DNA of 64,000 nucleotides from Bisporella sp. PMI_857. Its lineage: Eukaryota; Ascomycota; Leotiomycetes; Helotiales; Helotiaceae. This document shows positions 1-11,923 of the stretch, piece after piece; the first letter of the stretch is position 1; every line of letters starts with the position of its first letter. The notes under the pieces were generated by a model. The model was not told the DNA's origin, did no database searches, and worked only from the letters and a program-made list of their open reading frames with translations. The stretch covers positions 372,001 through 436,000 of the forward strand of contig JAJSPD010000028.1 of NCBI GenBank assembly GCA_021307315.1, in the 5' to 3' direction. Made by a program: the position numbers and the translations under genes.

Positions 1-43
1 TATGCACCCTGGAGATTCGATAACACAAATTCCAGAGCCTCTA

Positions 44-194
44 CAGTAGGGTGCAAAAAGTGTCGAACCCCCCCCCTTGCTAGCGCGGTTGCTTCAGGGG
101 AGTAAAAATGCGTACATTAAAAACTGCAGCCCTGAAACTGCGTATATATGGTCACGCTAGCAGGGGGGGGGTCGACACTTTTTGCACCCTACTG
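44..194. mobile_element. Tc1/mariner-type MITE, copy 1
   Basis: A 151-bp non-coding element flanked on both sides by a TA dinucleotide (42-43 and 195-196), the target duplication of Tc1/mariner elements. Its ends are long inverted repeats of about 40 bp, starting CAGTAGGGTGCAAAAAGTG and including a run of C (left) or G (right) followed by a TGCTAGCG-like core. The interior cannot encode a transposase. A second copy at 58244-58395 is identical except for one extra G in the right G-run. It is therefore a non-autonomous element that needs a transposase from elsewhere (pogo/Fot1-like judging by the terminal sequence; inference). Confidence 0.9.
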
Positions 195-196
195 TA

Positions 197-2158
197 TGGA
201 TATCTGGGCCCAGCTCACCGCTCACTTGTGATGCAAATTTACGGATATCTCATCGCATGCGGGCCTACTGCAAGAACGCTCCAACTTCATAACTCTCATA
301 TCAGTTTGCAACAGTTATCACAAACTTAATTTTGATTTCTACACAAGCCGGACGCCAGCCCTTGGTAGTTTTGAAACGATTGGTGGCCACTGTGTGTCGA
401 AGCAACGGATCGGATTCGACAATGGGATTTAAAAGAATGCGATGATCGCTTAACCCGCTTCCCCGTCCGGTAGGCTGGACGAAAATTACCCCATACGATC
501 TTCATATGTAGCTTGGTAACTAGGGTGTGCGAAGCGGGCAATGCGGTTTTAATGCTAGGCGCCTCTTCTCATATAGGATCGATAACGGCCTAAAACCTTA
601 TTTTTTTTTTAGTTTTTTTGAGCCGTATCGCACTGGTGAAGATTTGGAAAACACTTGAAGGTTTGGAATTGTTAGCCGCGGGACGCATGCATCAACAGCT
701 CGGGAGACTTGGGAAATGAGGACTGGGATGGGATTTGGTTTCTAGCATCATGCTCTTGACATGACGATGGACTTGGAAAATCAATTATTCAAGGGTCTTG
801 GGCACTGGGCAGAAGGTCCATTCTGGACATTGTGTACCGCCCAGATCTGCATCAAAGTGAAGCGGTTCAAATGTCACCAGTGTCGTTCTTAGTGCTCTTA
901 GCAAACTTCCTGGCGCATTAGATCCTTGCGAGATTGCCGCATATTCCGTGTCTCGAAAAGCCGAAAAGCCGCCACATGCTGATCTTTCACACTTCCACCG
1001 TCTTTTGTTCGATGGTTTTGTCGAGGCGCGGTCTCTTAAGATCAATAACCATCCACACGATCTCCAAGCCGCGATCCTGTCTCGCGATACTTGCCAGCTA
1101 TCCTTCCTCCATCTGCGCCGTCTGTTAATGCGGAAGGTGTTATAGCTTTAACCTTTCATAAATGGCAATTGAAGTGCATTGAAACTTGCGCCCAGGAACC
1201 GCAGCTGGCTATCTATATGCTCGGAAACGAAGCTCATCCAACCACAGAAGCCCAACCTAGATGGCTTGATTTATTGTAGATACTTGCTACGTTCTAGACC
1301 AGCCTGGGAAACGGGAGGATCTTGTAACTGGCATGATCGAAGATAGTCCTTGCCGGTGTCTGGCCACATCTTGATTTTTTGCGATGTTCCCAGTATTTCC
1401 CCCTCGTTACATCTAGATCAAGCAGGGGCAAAGGCGGAGGCGGAAAGAAATGCGGCTGGTTCTCTGAGGGGGGCACTTTTTTACAGATACATGTTTTATC
1501 GATCGGCCCTGTGTTGAGAGAATTTCCATATGGTTGAGGAAAGGATGTGTGTGGTGGAAGGATAGCTCGATATTGGCAGCTTGGATGGAGTTCTGCTGCC
1601 TTTTCTTTTTTTGGGAACACATAATATACGATTTAACCGACGGAGAGATCGTATTCAATTCAAGTCACCCCATTTACTGACTGGTAAAGGAAGCATTTTG
1701 GGTTATGGCATCGTTGCGATATCTAACCAGCACGCCAAATCCTCAATTTTGATTAAACCAGAAGATTCAAAGATGGCTCACTACTTTATACCTTATACAG
1801 ATCCACTTCCTGGTTCGATTCCTATGCATGCTGTGCTCTGCCAACGCCTACCTATTTGCCTGGATATCCATTTTACTATGCGTTACTCCGATGTCTCCAT
1901 GCATATGCTCTTCCTTAAATGTCTGATCCTACGCCCCGTCGGCGAACTTTGTAACCAGACTTCTCCCACTGCATCCCTACGTCCTTACAGTCATCTCGGG
2001 CCTTTGATTATATGCGCCATTCTTTTCAGCCTTCCACTTCCACCAGTGGAACATATCTAAACGAAGATATATCACTGGGTAATAGCTTTTCTCAACGTCT
2101 TCCACCAATGCTTCTTACCCACGAGGCTCCGCCACGCGAAAGAACGGCGCAACAATTG
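197..2158. other. intergenic, no supported gene
   Basis: About 2 kb between the MITE and the 3' end of the phospholipase C gene. The longest open frame is 159 codons on the plus strand (1581-2060). It has no recognisable domain, no signal peptide and no convincing splice partners, and I treat it as chance. A T-run lies at about 600-620. Confidence 0.5.
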
Positions 2159-4785
2159 TCATAAGACGACCTTCTCTATGCGAACTAGTAGGAGGCCTGA
2201 AGTGGCGACGCCTTTTGCGTCAAATAGGTGGATGAAGCGGTAACCAGGCTGGAGCCGGTCGAGGCGGATGCATGCCCAAGATGAGAGAGTATCGGCAGCT
2301 AGGTTGTTATCTTCGACTTTGAATCTGTGACGGGCATGGTTAGTCTATGTTTCTTTGGTCTTCGATCTCCTTTCTGAGACACGAGAAACGGGAATCGGAT
2401 TGCTTGGTAAGAAGGGATAACGTTGAGCGTAGCACAATCTCCAAAGCCTTGTGCATATATCAGGGATAAAAATATTGAGAGTAAGGGACAACGGTCGCTG
2501 GAAATAGGACTAGTAACCAGAGGTCACATGTCACCTAGGTGGATGTGGAATAAGTATGTGCCTCGCCGCAGAGCCGGAATTTCAGCAGACAGGTGATCTG
2601 ATGTGCCTGACACCGTGAGATGTCACGCAAGAGCCCGATGCAGCTAAATGCGGGCCGTTGCGCTTCAAAGAAGGGACAATGACTGCCTTGGACACACGGC
2701 TCTTGACCCCAAGGACTTGTTCCGCTTGGCATGTCTTAACTTGTGCTCTTGTGTGACCAATCCTATCCAGGGCATTTCGTAGGCTGCGCGGGATTGAGAC
2801 CCATAGGAGATATTCGTGTAACTGAAAACGAAAACAAATAAGAAATTACGTACCGAACGAAGCTCAACTCTTCCAACATCCTCTCAACAACTGGGAACTC
2901 AAAGGATGTCCCCTCAGGTCCAAAGTCCAGGTGATCTCCTTTCCCATGTGCTGTTTTATGCTTCCACTCTCCAACTCTTGCCTTTCTCCTTCCTTTGATA
3001 TCATCACTTGGGATTTTCTCCTCAGGCCTTTCAGCGTGCAATTCGCACTTGACATGAGGACGGAAGTCTTTCGCCCTCGTGTCTGGTGGTAATGGCAGAT
3101 GTTGCCCACCAAATATAGTAACTCTCAGCTGTAGCGTCTTGTATGGTATTGGCTCCGCGGTACTGCGATAACCTTCGGGTTTTAAAACCCAGCCTTTCTC
3201 ACCTGCAAACATGCCTTCGTTCAGCATTACTCCCTCGTCCATCTTCTGCCAGTTCAGAGCTACCATTTGAATTCCCTTTCGCCAATATATTGAGGGATCC
3301 AGATTTGAAGAGTTGACTCGAAAGCCGGCCGGGTAAGCACGCATAAAATAATCACGATTATGTGCAAACATTCTCTCTCGCTTCTCTTTGTGCAGATCCA
3401 AGATCTGAGTCTCTCCAATGGAGAATATGTGTGATGGCTTCTTAGCTGATTTCGCCTCAAAACTCACAAAATGCTCACTATGTGTGTAGATCCCAAGGTT
3501 ACTAAGATTCTCGCAGATTTTGGACACCTTCTTTTTCGCAGCTCGTTCCTCTTCTGATATCGAGGCAGTCGACTCACGATCTTGGTTTGAATGTGTTACA
3601 GCCAGCGAATTCTGAGGAAGAGCTGGATCGACTTTCTCTAACGCTTTCTTAACCTTGATTAGAATCTTGCCGAGGAGTTCTTCGAGGCGTGGCAATCTTT
3701 CGTCAGGGTTGCATGTCTCGTGTGCCTGGTCGACGAGATAGCCTGCCCATTCCTCTTTCATAATCGAGACCATGAGTTCCTGTTGCTCTGTATTTGCATG
3801 TACTTCCAGACTAACTATTATAGGGAGCTGGCTTGTTACAAATGCATTCTCTCGAACAACTTTGCAAACATCTCGAAAAGCAACGGGTGCAGTTAGTGTC
3901 CATCCATGAAGGACTATCGGCTCACCGTTCCGCATTGACCGGACGGATGGCGCTCGACCAACTGAGTTCGTAACTGACAAAGCATCCGACTTAGTCTCAT
4001 CGATCTTCAAGTCCTTAATCCCTAAGCCTGAGGATGAACCGCCTGAAAGCTTGCCCTTCATTTCCTTGTATTTCGAACCACCCTTATCCACAGCCTCGGC
4101 GGCAAGACTTGATAAGGTAGCGGTGGATAAATGTCGTTTATGATCATTTTTAGGTGAAGGCAACGCAGGTGATTCGCTACCGGAAGGTTTCGTATCTTCT
4201 CCGCCATTATGTACATCAATTTCGATGCATCGACAACCACGTAGCAAGACCTGTAATCTTAACATCAGTATAATTCAGTGAATATGTGCAGGTTCCACTC
4301 ACGTTCTTGTAGGCGTCCGTAGAGCTTTTAGAGGTCCATTGATTACCATCCAGATATGTGTTATGGCTGCTACTAATGAAATAATTACTGATTGGTTTCG
4401 TCAAGTCCTTTTCCTCGTCAGGTGCTTTTATTGCGTCGAACCCACGATTGTAGTAGACAGTTTCTAGAAACTCCTCGAATTTGTAGCTCTCCTTGTCCAA
4501 ACAATCCGCTGGCTGGTCTTGTGTCGACTTCATCCATTCTGCCAGTTTATCACGCGATAATTTCTTCTCCTTCCCACGTAGTTTGTCGTAGACATATTTG
4601 AGGCTGGCTTGAATGCTGTGGGAAAGGTAAGGCTGTGGTTGTAGTGCTTCCGAAGCTGTTCCACCTCCAGCCTGTGCCAATGGGTCTAAATTTAAGGAAC
4701 TCAAAGGAGGAGAGACGACGGTTGTCATGGCCATGAGCTTGTGAAGGTGGAATAACTTGCCGGCTGTCGATGTGGAGGATGGCAT
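2159..4785 (-). CDS. phosphoinositide-specific phospholipase C
   Basis: Hydrolyses PIP2 to diacylglycerol and IP3 at the plasma membrane, feeding calcium signalling (family knowledge). Exons are 4785-4303, 4250-2854 and 2324-2159, giving 681 aa in a consistent phase. An EF-hand-like helical region (about 55-120) precedes the X box, with catalytic His141 in SSSHNTYL, the RCIEIDVHNG strand and a second His (about 276) in VLHGWTLT. A Ser-rich linker of about 95 residues splits X, as in other fungal PLCs. The Y box follows (SFEAKSAKKPSHIFSIGE) and then a C2 domain. The last exon restores the C2 end (WACIRLDRLQPGYRF). The last intron is 529 bp, very long for this window; reading through its donor would truncate C2. 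Divergent from the cupin gene. Confidence 0.93.
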
Positions 4786-5426
4786 AGCGTATTTATGACA
4801 TGAACGGCCTGCAGATTAATATCAGTGTTGGACCAACGAGATAATCTATTGATGCAAGGCTGTGGACCTGAGAAGAAGGCGCAGCTGTCCTGCCTGTAAC
4901 ATTGCCCAGTGTTGGTGTTTTTAACAAGCTGTGATGAAGGTGTACTTCAGAGATTTGGGACTTTTGACTTTGCAAATGAAAGACATCAGTTTCCGCAGAT
5001 TCAAAATTTATCTGGAAGGCAGCATAGGGGGCCGGAGGATTTCATGGTTTGACATGGAATGAATTGGGAGCCTCTCAGCTGTGCTGACTGGGCCAAGAGA
5101 TTCAGATCCAATTCACTGGGACCCAAGCTGAGGTTAGGTAGCACAAGTGAAGGGAGTCTTTCCGCGGTTTCAAGAACTCGACAGGTCGAGACCCAGTATG
5201 TCGTTCATAATGCACTGTCCAGTAGGATCAATGGCCTACTGAATAGCCACAACAGCCATCAAGATGATGATGCTAGAACTATCGCGGGCCGTCCCTGCAA
5301 CAGCGCTTGGGCTCGGCCTTGTCTGCCAAGATTTGTGGTTCACCAAGCTTCGCACCAGGATTCATCTCTCTCATCGTCATTGTCAAAATATCGCAACAAG
5401 CACGCTGTATCATAGCACGAAGAAAG
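4786..5426. promoter_or_regulatory. shared divergent promoter region
   Basis: 641 bp separating the start of the phospholipase C gene (minus) from the start of the cupin gene (plus). Short open frames here match no family I know. Both promoters must lie in this stretch; I recognise no specific operator. Confidence 0.45.
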
Positions 5427-5780
5427 ATGGCACAGAAAGCAATCAACCCAGAGGCACAAGTGAGGTCATGGGGCTTCTCACACGTCTTTACTTGGACGGA
5501 TGGGCCGTAGGTTTATCCCCTCATTCTGCCATCCCACAGCCTCGCTCTCTGAAACAAGGCTGACCAAACTGCCCCTAGCAATTCGCATTACAGCCCACAT
5601 GCCCATGCTGGCCGCACAACCCATCTGATCTTGAAGGGCTCGTTGAAAATGAAGTACCCTGAAGAGAAAGATGCCGCGATAACTGAGCTCGGCGTTGGAG
5701 CTAGATGGGACGTCGATGCAGGGAAAGTCCATGAAGTCTGGATAGGGCCTGAAGGGTGTACCTATGTCATTGGAGAATGA
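5427..5780 (+). CDS. small single-domain cupin protein
   Basis: A two-exon gene, 5427-5506 and 5579-5780, giving 93 aa. The 72-bp intron runs from GTAGGT to CCTAG with a CTGAC branch point; both sides are in phase 2. The protein begins MAQKAINPEA, carries the metal-binding cupin motif 1 pattern SPHAHAG followed by THLILKGSL, then the second half with a VHEVWIGPEG stretch. These features match short cupins in fungi and bacteria that have no assigned reaction. A metal-dependent enzyme or small-molecule binding role is inference. No signal peptide, so probably cytosolic. The start is the first ATG in frame; an upstream exon cannot be excluded. Confidence 0.8.
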
Positions 5781-6280
5781 TGTACTCTTGTTCTATTGCC
5801 GCAACCACACACACTCGGTGACTTTTTAAGAATGATAGTTGCATGGGGCGATAAAGTAGCGCCTTATCATGAGACGAACTCCAGCGCTTCCATTTCGCTA
5901 GTGGCACTCGATGATTTCAAGTAGCTTGGTGGCTATGTTTGAAAATTCCTCATGTGCTGCCATTTGGTTCCCGACTCCCCTATTTCTGTGTTGACAGACT
6001 GAAATAGCGCGTTAAAAGATTTCGTTCCATCCTTATTCGTTGTTCTTGAGGCTGGCGGTTGCCAGCTTTGTAGCGGCATGCAAGTATGGCATACGCTTTG
6101 GCGCCATTGGTTCAATTGCGATGCCTCCATCAGGCTCTAACTTCAGGCAGCTGGATTCTAGAGATTTGGTATTCCACCAGCGTCTCCGAACTTCCCAAAA
6201 GTTGATGCGCATCTCTCCCGTCTCGATGCCACAGCATCTTCCCTTACTATTGTGGTGGTGTCAAGAATGATATAGTTACG
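5781..6280. other. intergenic, no supported gene
   Basis: 500 bp between the cupin gene and the first HET gene, holding the latter's promoter. I see no gene, repeat or RNA here. Confidence 0.5.
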
Positions 6281-8385
6281 ATGGAAACACATCTTGCTCA
6301 ACTCTGTTCAGTGTGCAATGATATTTTTAAGCGATGGAATGAGATAGTTGTTCTAAGCCCAAGGCTCAAGCAGATTCCATGGCATAACAATGTACGAAGT
6401 TGGTCATCTGCTATCATTAGTAATTGCGCCTTTTGTCGTCATTGCTTTGAAATATTTAAAGGTGGATATCCTGAAGCAATAGAAACGCTTTTGCAAGATA
6501 TTCAGAACGACCGAACAACCAGTATTGATTTTAAGCACCTTATTCTACGGACTGGCGGAGGCAATGGGCAGGGATATCAATTTAAGTTGGAGGTTGCTTT
6601 CGGTCCTAACCAGCCGATCCTCAGGGATTGCAGCCTTATCGTTGGTGTAGAAAGGGCGTCGAAGAGTATGTTCAGATTTCTCCCCTCGCGTGTCCTTCTC
6701 TGCCTTTGATGTTGCTGTTGACGTTCAGAATAGTTACCGGCTCCATGCTCCCGTCATCTACCGGATCCCTTGACTCCCTTGGTTTGGTTAAAATGTGGCT
6801 TAGGCAATGCCTGAACGGACATGCAATATGCAAGACCACAGTTGGTACGGCTCAATCGCCTTCGCGACTTCTTGAGCTGAAGGGAGATGGAATCAGGCTC
6901 CGTCACATGGCTAGATCGGGATTGAACCCTGCATACGCTACTTTGAGCCATTGTTGGGGTACCCTCCAGATCACCAAGCTTGAAAGACATAACTTGGATA
7001 CATTTCAGCGGACAGTTCCATTAGACGACTTGTGTCAAACATTTCAAGATGCTGTTATTTTGACTCGAGCCTTGGGCATTAATTATCTGTGGATAGATTC
7101 ATTGTGTATTATTCAGGATGACGAAAGAGACTGGCAAAAAGAGTCGACCACAATGGCCGCAGTTTATGGAAATGGTACTATTAACATTGCAGCGGCGCAT
7201 GCGCAAGATGGCTCCCATGGGCTATTCATCGAGAGAGATTCGATTCGGAAGTCACGTAAATACGTCCGTACAAATACTAACGTCACATATGAGCTTCCTG
7301 ATTCGGACGTTTACAACAGGTGTCTCGCCCAAACCGCACTCTCCTGTCGGGCGTGGGCATTTCAAGAGCGGTATCTCGCTAAAAGAACAGTTCATTTCAC
7401 AGGCGAACAAATCTTCTTCGAGTGCCGAAGCAATACTGTGTGTGAGACCTGGCCAGATGCTTTTGCTGTCCCCGGGACTGTGCCTCCGTTTTCACGAACC
7501 TGGCTCACAAGAACAGATGGCGCTAATGAATGGATTCAGATAGTCGAGCACTACTCTCATGGAAAATTGACGTTTGCGAAGGACAGGTTTATCGCTTTGT
7601 CTGGAGTTGCCCGACAGCTTCAGGCTAGAACAAAAGATAGTTATATGGCTGGGATGTGGCGGTGGAAACTAGAGCGCCAGCTTTGCTGGAGAGTAGATGA
7701 AATGCATACCGAAGATGGGCCTCCAAGGCAGGGAGTCTCATACCAAGCACCTTCGTGGTCCTGGGCATCCGTTGACAAAGCCGTGCGATGGCGGTTTTCC
7801 AACAATAACAATATTGTTGTAAAGAACAATGACAAACGACCCTTTATCAAAATTCTCCATATTTCCATTACACCGCTGGTAAAATCCGATCCATTTGGTC
7901 AATTGCAAGACGGAACACTCACCATACAGACCGGTCCTATGATCAATGCGTCATTACTTGATGCGCTTATGGATGATAAGAACCGAGCAATGCGATGGAG
8001 AGCAACTTCTCACCACTTCACCATTGGAGACACAAGAGTGTTTCATATCAAGGGTCATGGTGAGATTGTATACGATATAGATGTGCCAGCAAACCTCGGG
8101 GCCGTGTACTTTCTCCCCCTCATAGACGACACAAGAAAAAATGAGTCAAAGAGTTATCGACAGCAAATTACGATATATGGACTCATGGTAACCTTCGCAC
8201 ATGATCGAGGAAATGGTTATTTTAGACGAACTGGTGTTGGGGCCATCACTTTCAGTGTTGGGACTTATAAGGAATTAATTAACATGCTTTCAGAACCACG
8301 ACAATTAATGGAAGAGCACTTATACAGGGAATCCTTGAAGCAAGATTCCAATGGGGTTGGGCAGTATGCCATCATTCTTGTGTGA
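6281..8385 (+). CDS. HET-domain (heterokaryon incompatibility) protein
   Basis: Two exons, 6281-6665 and 6734-8385, give 678 aa; the 68-bp intron (GTATGT..AATAG) is the choice that keeps frame. The N-terminus has a Cys pattern typical of these proteins (LCSVCNDIF, then NCAFCRHC). The HET domain follows from about residue 195: YATLSHCWG, then LWIDSLCIIQDD, then RAWAFQERYLA. The C-terminal part contains the usual APSWSWASV motif. HET domains trigger programmed cell death when incompatible nuclei share cytoplasm, and many family members have unknown partners (family knowledge). Its own partner is not visible here. One of three HET loci in the window. Confidence 0.92.
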
Positions 8386-10577
8386 CTGGATCTTGGCAGA
8401 ACGAGCATGTAGCTACGAATCATAGGATACATGAAAGTTACACATAATATCGAGTAAAGAGCAAGTCTTCACCGATTACTGAGGAACTAAGCCGGTGATA
8501 ACTATTTAAGCCATTTGCACCTTCTAGTATGACAGCAGAATATGCAATCAGTCTTGATACTTCTAAAACCACTTGGTGCAACTATCTCTTCTTTCAAGTG
8601 TTTCCCTTCCCTAGGGATGATATGGTTTACATGGATACGGAGCAAATGGCGTTCTTCGGCAAATCGCCCCTTACCTGCCACATTGCAACAACGCTCAGAT
8701 CTTCGGGGAAGGAGTCTGGATGAACATGTTCCCCTGGGCGAAGCCATTTGAATGCGTTTTAGAAATGTGCTCATCGCACGTTGCCAAGACAGGATAAGAT
8801 CATGACAGACGGCTAATTTCTCCGAAGCCACCAGGGGTTACGGTTATTGTTGCAAAATACAAAGATGTGGATTAGATCCTAAGGCTTTGTTTACTGTACG
8901 TTGGACAAGGTGAAAAATCAAGGCTGGACTATTTTGAATCACAGAGAGCTTGGAAGTGGTCACCGAGACTCCCAAATGGCTGTAAGTTAAAGACAAGTAA
9001 CAAGAATGCTATCTAGAAAATATATACAGACAGGTTGTACCTCTATACGAGCTAGACAATGCATCAAGGTCGACACGTTTCATGCTTCCAGTATTCCACT
9101 ACCAGCGAGAATAGATCCAAGAAGTACCGAGCAGCTGGCTAGAAGAGCTATGACCCGCCTGTTAAATTGCTTCAACTACCGCAATGTCAGGATCCCAACC
9201 CAATGCTGTCATTCCCGGGAGCACAAACATTTGTGGACGTGGCAGGCATTAGAGGGTAAGTTAGGCGGGGGAGAAGGGAGGGTATATTATGCATTATTTG
9301 GACAACGATGCTTTGGGCTAACTGCGCGTCATCGACCTTGCCCATGACATGGCAGGCTGGATGTAGGGATGGATATACAAAGTCCAATCCGGATCTATAG
9401 GGCCAATCGTGATCGTGAAGGAAGTCGTAGCTTTTGGAAACGAAAACGAGCCCTTCTCCATCGAAATGATTCGTCATGGGGGTTCCTTTTGTGTATAGTT
9501 TAATAATAATATAAATAAACTAAGTGCTGTACCGTAAGAGCCCGGCTTCCGGGCAGCGGGCGGTTCCGAAAGCCAAGACAGCATATTCTGACCGGGGATC
9601 CCCTGCAGATGTGGCTTGACAGTGGCACGAGTGCCAAGGAAAATCAGTCCACAATCAGCAGTTGTCGTTCCATTATGAACATATAATCATGTGTCGGTCC
9701 TGCTAGAAAAAGGGTGCTACAACCAATAGGACGTGGTGCAGTCCACAGCGTAAACCCAAGAGGTGTCAAAAGTGTGAAGAAGTCAAGCCTCGATGATCCT
9801 CTAAAGTCTAGATCCTGATTCCCTGAACTGTGGGCGCGCGTTCCTCTTGCTGTCCCGTGCAAGAATGCCGAGATGCATGACCGGTTCCAGATACCGTTCT
9901 GAAGGAAACTTATTAACTCTTTTTGCTCAAGGGTTTCTCTGTAGCCCCCTTCGTGACTGTGCAATTATTTTCCCTCCCTCCCACCCATCCACCCACTCAG
10001 CCCGTGAAGCCCCAAACAGGTCGGTGCTCTCCGCCCGCCATTCAAATTGGTTTCTACGGTGTTGTTTGTCTTGTGTTGTCCTCGCCTGTTACTCCCTATG
10101 ATATGCTTTGCCTTGCAATCAGTCCAGTCACTCCCGTCAGTCCCTGTGAGCGCTTGGGAAACCTTACCCACTTGCAGACCTCGCCTATCCACTACTACAC
10201 AGGGCCCATCATATCATTGTAGACCATACTCGTATGATACGAGTAAGAACCGGCGGTAATCCTAAGCACTTTGCAAACAATTCCTACACGCCTGCGAGCC
10301 TTTCGGTTTCCTCATCGGCATCCGAGCTTCTGGCAACCGCTATACCAGTGTATATCTAATCCGCTCTCCTCGGTCTTGGTACGTAACTGCTACTACTACA
10401 ACTACAACAACTCAACCACATCACGATTGCTACACACAATTCATCCCCTTCTTTGTTTGAGCCTCATCATTTGTGGCTCAAACTTATATTTCATCCAAGC
10501 AAAGAACCTAGATATCTTGTGGGAGCGGAGTAAGCCTCGCTTTCCCACTCTGACTTATTAGAGTCGCCCTTAACTCA
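8386..10577. other. intergenic and upstream region of the bHLH gene
   Basis: 2.2 kb. Two minus-strand open frames (9187-9477, 96 codons; 9644-9964, 106 codons) look moderately protein-like but show no known domain or clear splice pairing, so I do not call them genes. From about 9950 the sequence becomes CT-rich, as expected for the promoter and 5' leader of the bHLH gene. A perfect palindrome at 10227-10245 is listed separately. Confidence 0.5.
10227..10245. promoter_or_regulatory. perfect 19-nt palindrome upstream of bHLH gene
   Basis: TACTCGTATGATACGAGTA is a 9-bp inverted repeat around a single G, about 330 bp before the bHLH start codon. This symmetry is what a homodimeric transcription factor would bind; the identity of any factor is unknown. 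Confidence 0.4.
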
Positions 10578-11923
10578 ATGGCGAGAACTGAAACTCAGAA
10601 ACCTGCCGTCGACTACTTCTCATTGTTGACACAGAAATATCAAGTAGGTCACATTGTTCGTTACTGCCTACCTCAGCCATAGCTGGAACTATTCATGATT
10701 AGTAACAGCCATCGACTTGACTCCGCTCCGTCATCATACCCATTCATGAACTAACAATACACCAGAAAGGCGATTCGTTCGAGTCTAACCCGGCAGCCTA
10801 CGATTTGTCGCTGACACCGCCCGAATCCTGTGACGAGATTCCCCCATCTCCAGTCTCACCAAGTCTTGATTACCCTCCCTACGACAGATCAAAGACGCAA
10901 GACAAGTCCGACCAAGTATTCAATTTCGGTTCATTTGACGACTGGATGGGTTGGGACGAGCCAGATCCGGCGGATAACGCCCTTTCGCCAACTAGCGACT
11001 TCTTCCCAGAGCTCAAAGAAGAACCTCGATCACCAAAGATTTCAGCGTTCCACCAACGATCAAATTCGAATTCAAGAGGCATCACTCCAGCCCGTATCCA
11101 ACAAGATACATCCAGCCTCTTCCGGAGTCCGTCAATATCTGAAGAGCCACTGTTCCAGTCACCATCAGCGCTCTTCTCTCCTCCGATCACAGACCCGCCT
11201 CAAAACCTTTACTCTACGCCTCTCTCCTGGTCGACGCCTTCTGCAAGCCTTGCTACAAGGCCCTTCACCCGCCTTTCTCCACAGGAAGAATCCCAATTGC
11301 GGGCCATCGCCATGCCATCCCTCTCTCTCAACACATCGCAATCAAATCCCACTCAGCAAACCTACTCGCCCTCCTCCGGCTCCAGTCCCGAGCCACCGTC
11401 CAGATTCGAGAACCGCAGGAAAAGGAAGTCATCAGTAGAAGATGACGAGGACGATGACATGTCCGATTCGGGGTTGCGGAATGGAAAGCCAGTGAAGAAG
11501 ACGGCACACAACATGATTGAGAAGCGGTACCGCACGAACTTAAACGATAAGATTGCTGCTTTAAGGGACTCGGTACCAAGTTTAAGAGTTGTGAGTAAGG
11601 GAAGGGATAACAATGGAGGAAAGGAAGAGGATCTGCAGGGTCTGACGCCGGCGCATAAATTGAATAAGGTATGTTTGCTCTGATAACTCTTTTGTGAAGT
11701 ATTTACTCATCAAAAATAGGCAACAGTACTCTCAAAAGCAACAGAATATATAGCGCACCTCGAGAAACGCAACAAAGCTATGCAGAAAGAAAACGCAGTC
11801 CTTAAATCCCGTGTCGAAGCATTTGAAATTCTGATGCAGAATCGGCAAGCGCAATCGCAACAACGAGCCAACAATTCGAGGCAGGCACAGCAACCGTACG
11901 GATTTGATAGGATATTGAGCTAG
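10578..11923 (+). CDS. srbB: SREBP-type bHLH transcription factor (SrbB-like)
   Basis: Exons 10578-10643, 10766-11668 and 11720-11923 give 390 aa in consistent phase. A Ser/Pro-rich acidic N-terminus is followed by an acidic patch (VEDDEDDDMSDSG) and a bHLH region from about residue 264. The basic helix contains EKRYR, whose Tyr distinguishes SREBP-type bHLH proteins from others that have Arg. The loop is long and charged. Helix 2 (HKLNKATVLSKATEYIAHLE) runs into a leucine-zipper-like coiled coil. There is no membrane segment, unlike full SREBPs, and the length fits Aspergillus SrbB, which works with SrbA in hypoxia, sterol, haem and carbon regulation (family knowledge). Nuclear. The symbol is by similarity of layout. 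Confidence 0.85.

Noticed and set aside
108..329. Short plus-strand frame
   Set aside because: It begins inside the MITE and has no protein-like features.
1805..1830. tRNA T-arm-like GGTTCGATTCC
   Set aside because: The flanking bases do not form a T stem and no acceptor or anticodon arm surrounds it.
1581..2060. 159-codon plus frame
   Set aside because: No domain, signal peptide or splice context; it lies just past the 3' end of the PLC gene.
2535..2732. Minus frame inside the PLC intron
   Set aside because: No recognisable content; the exon that completes C2 lies beyond it.
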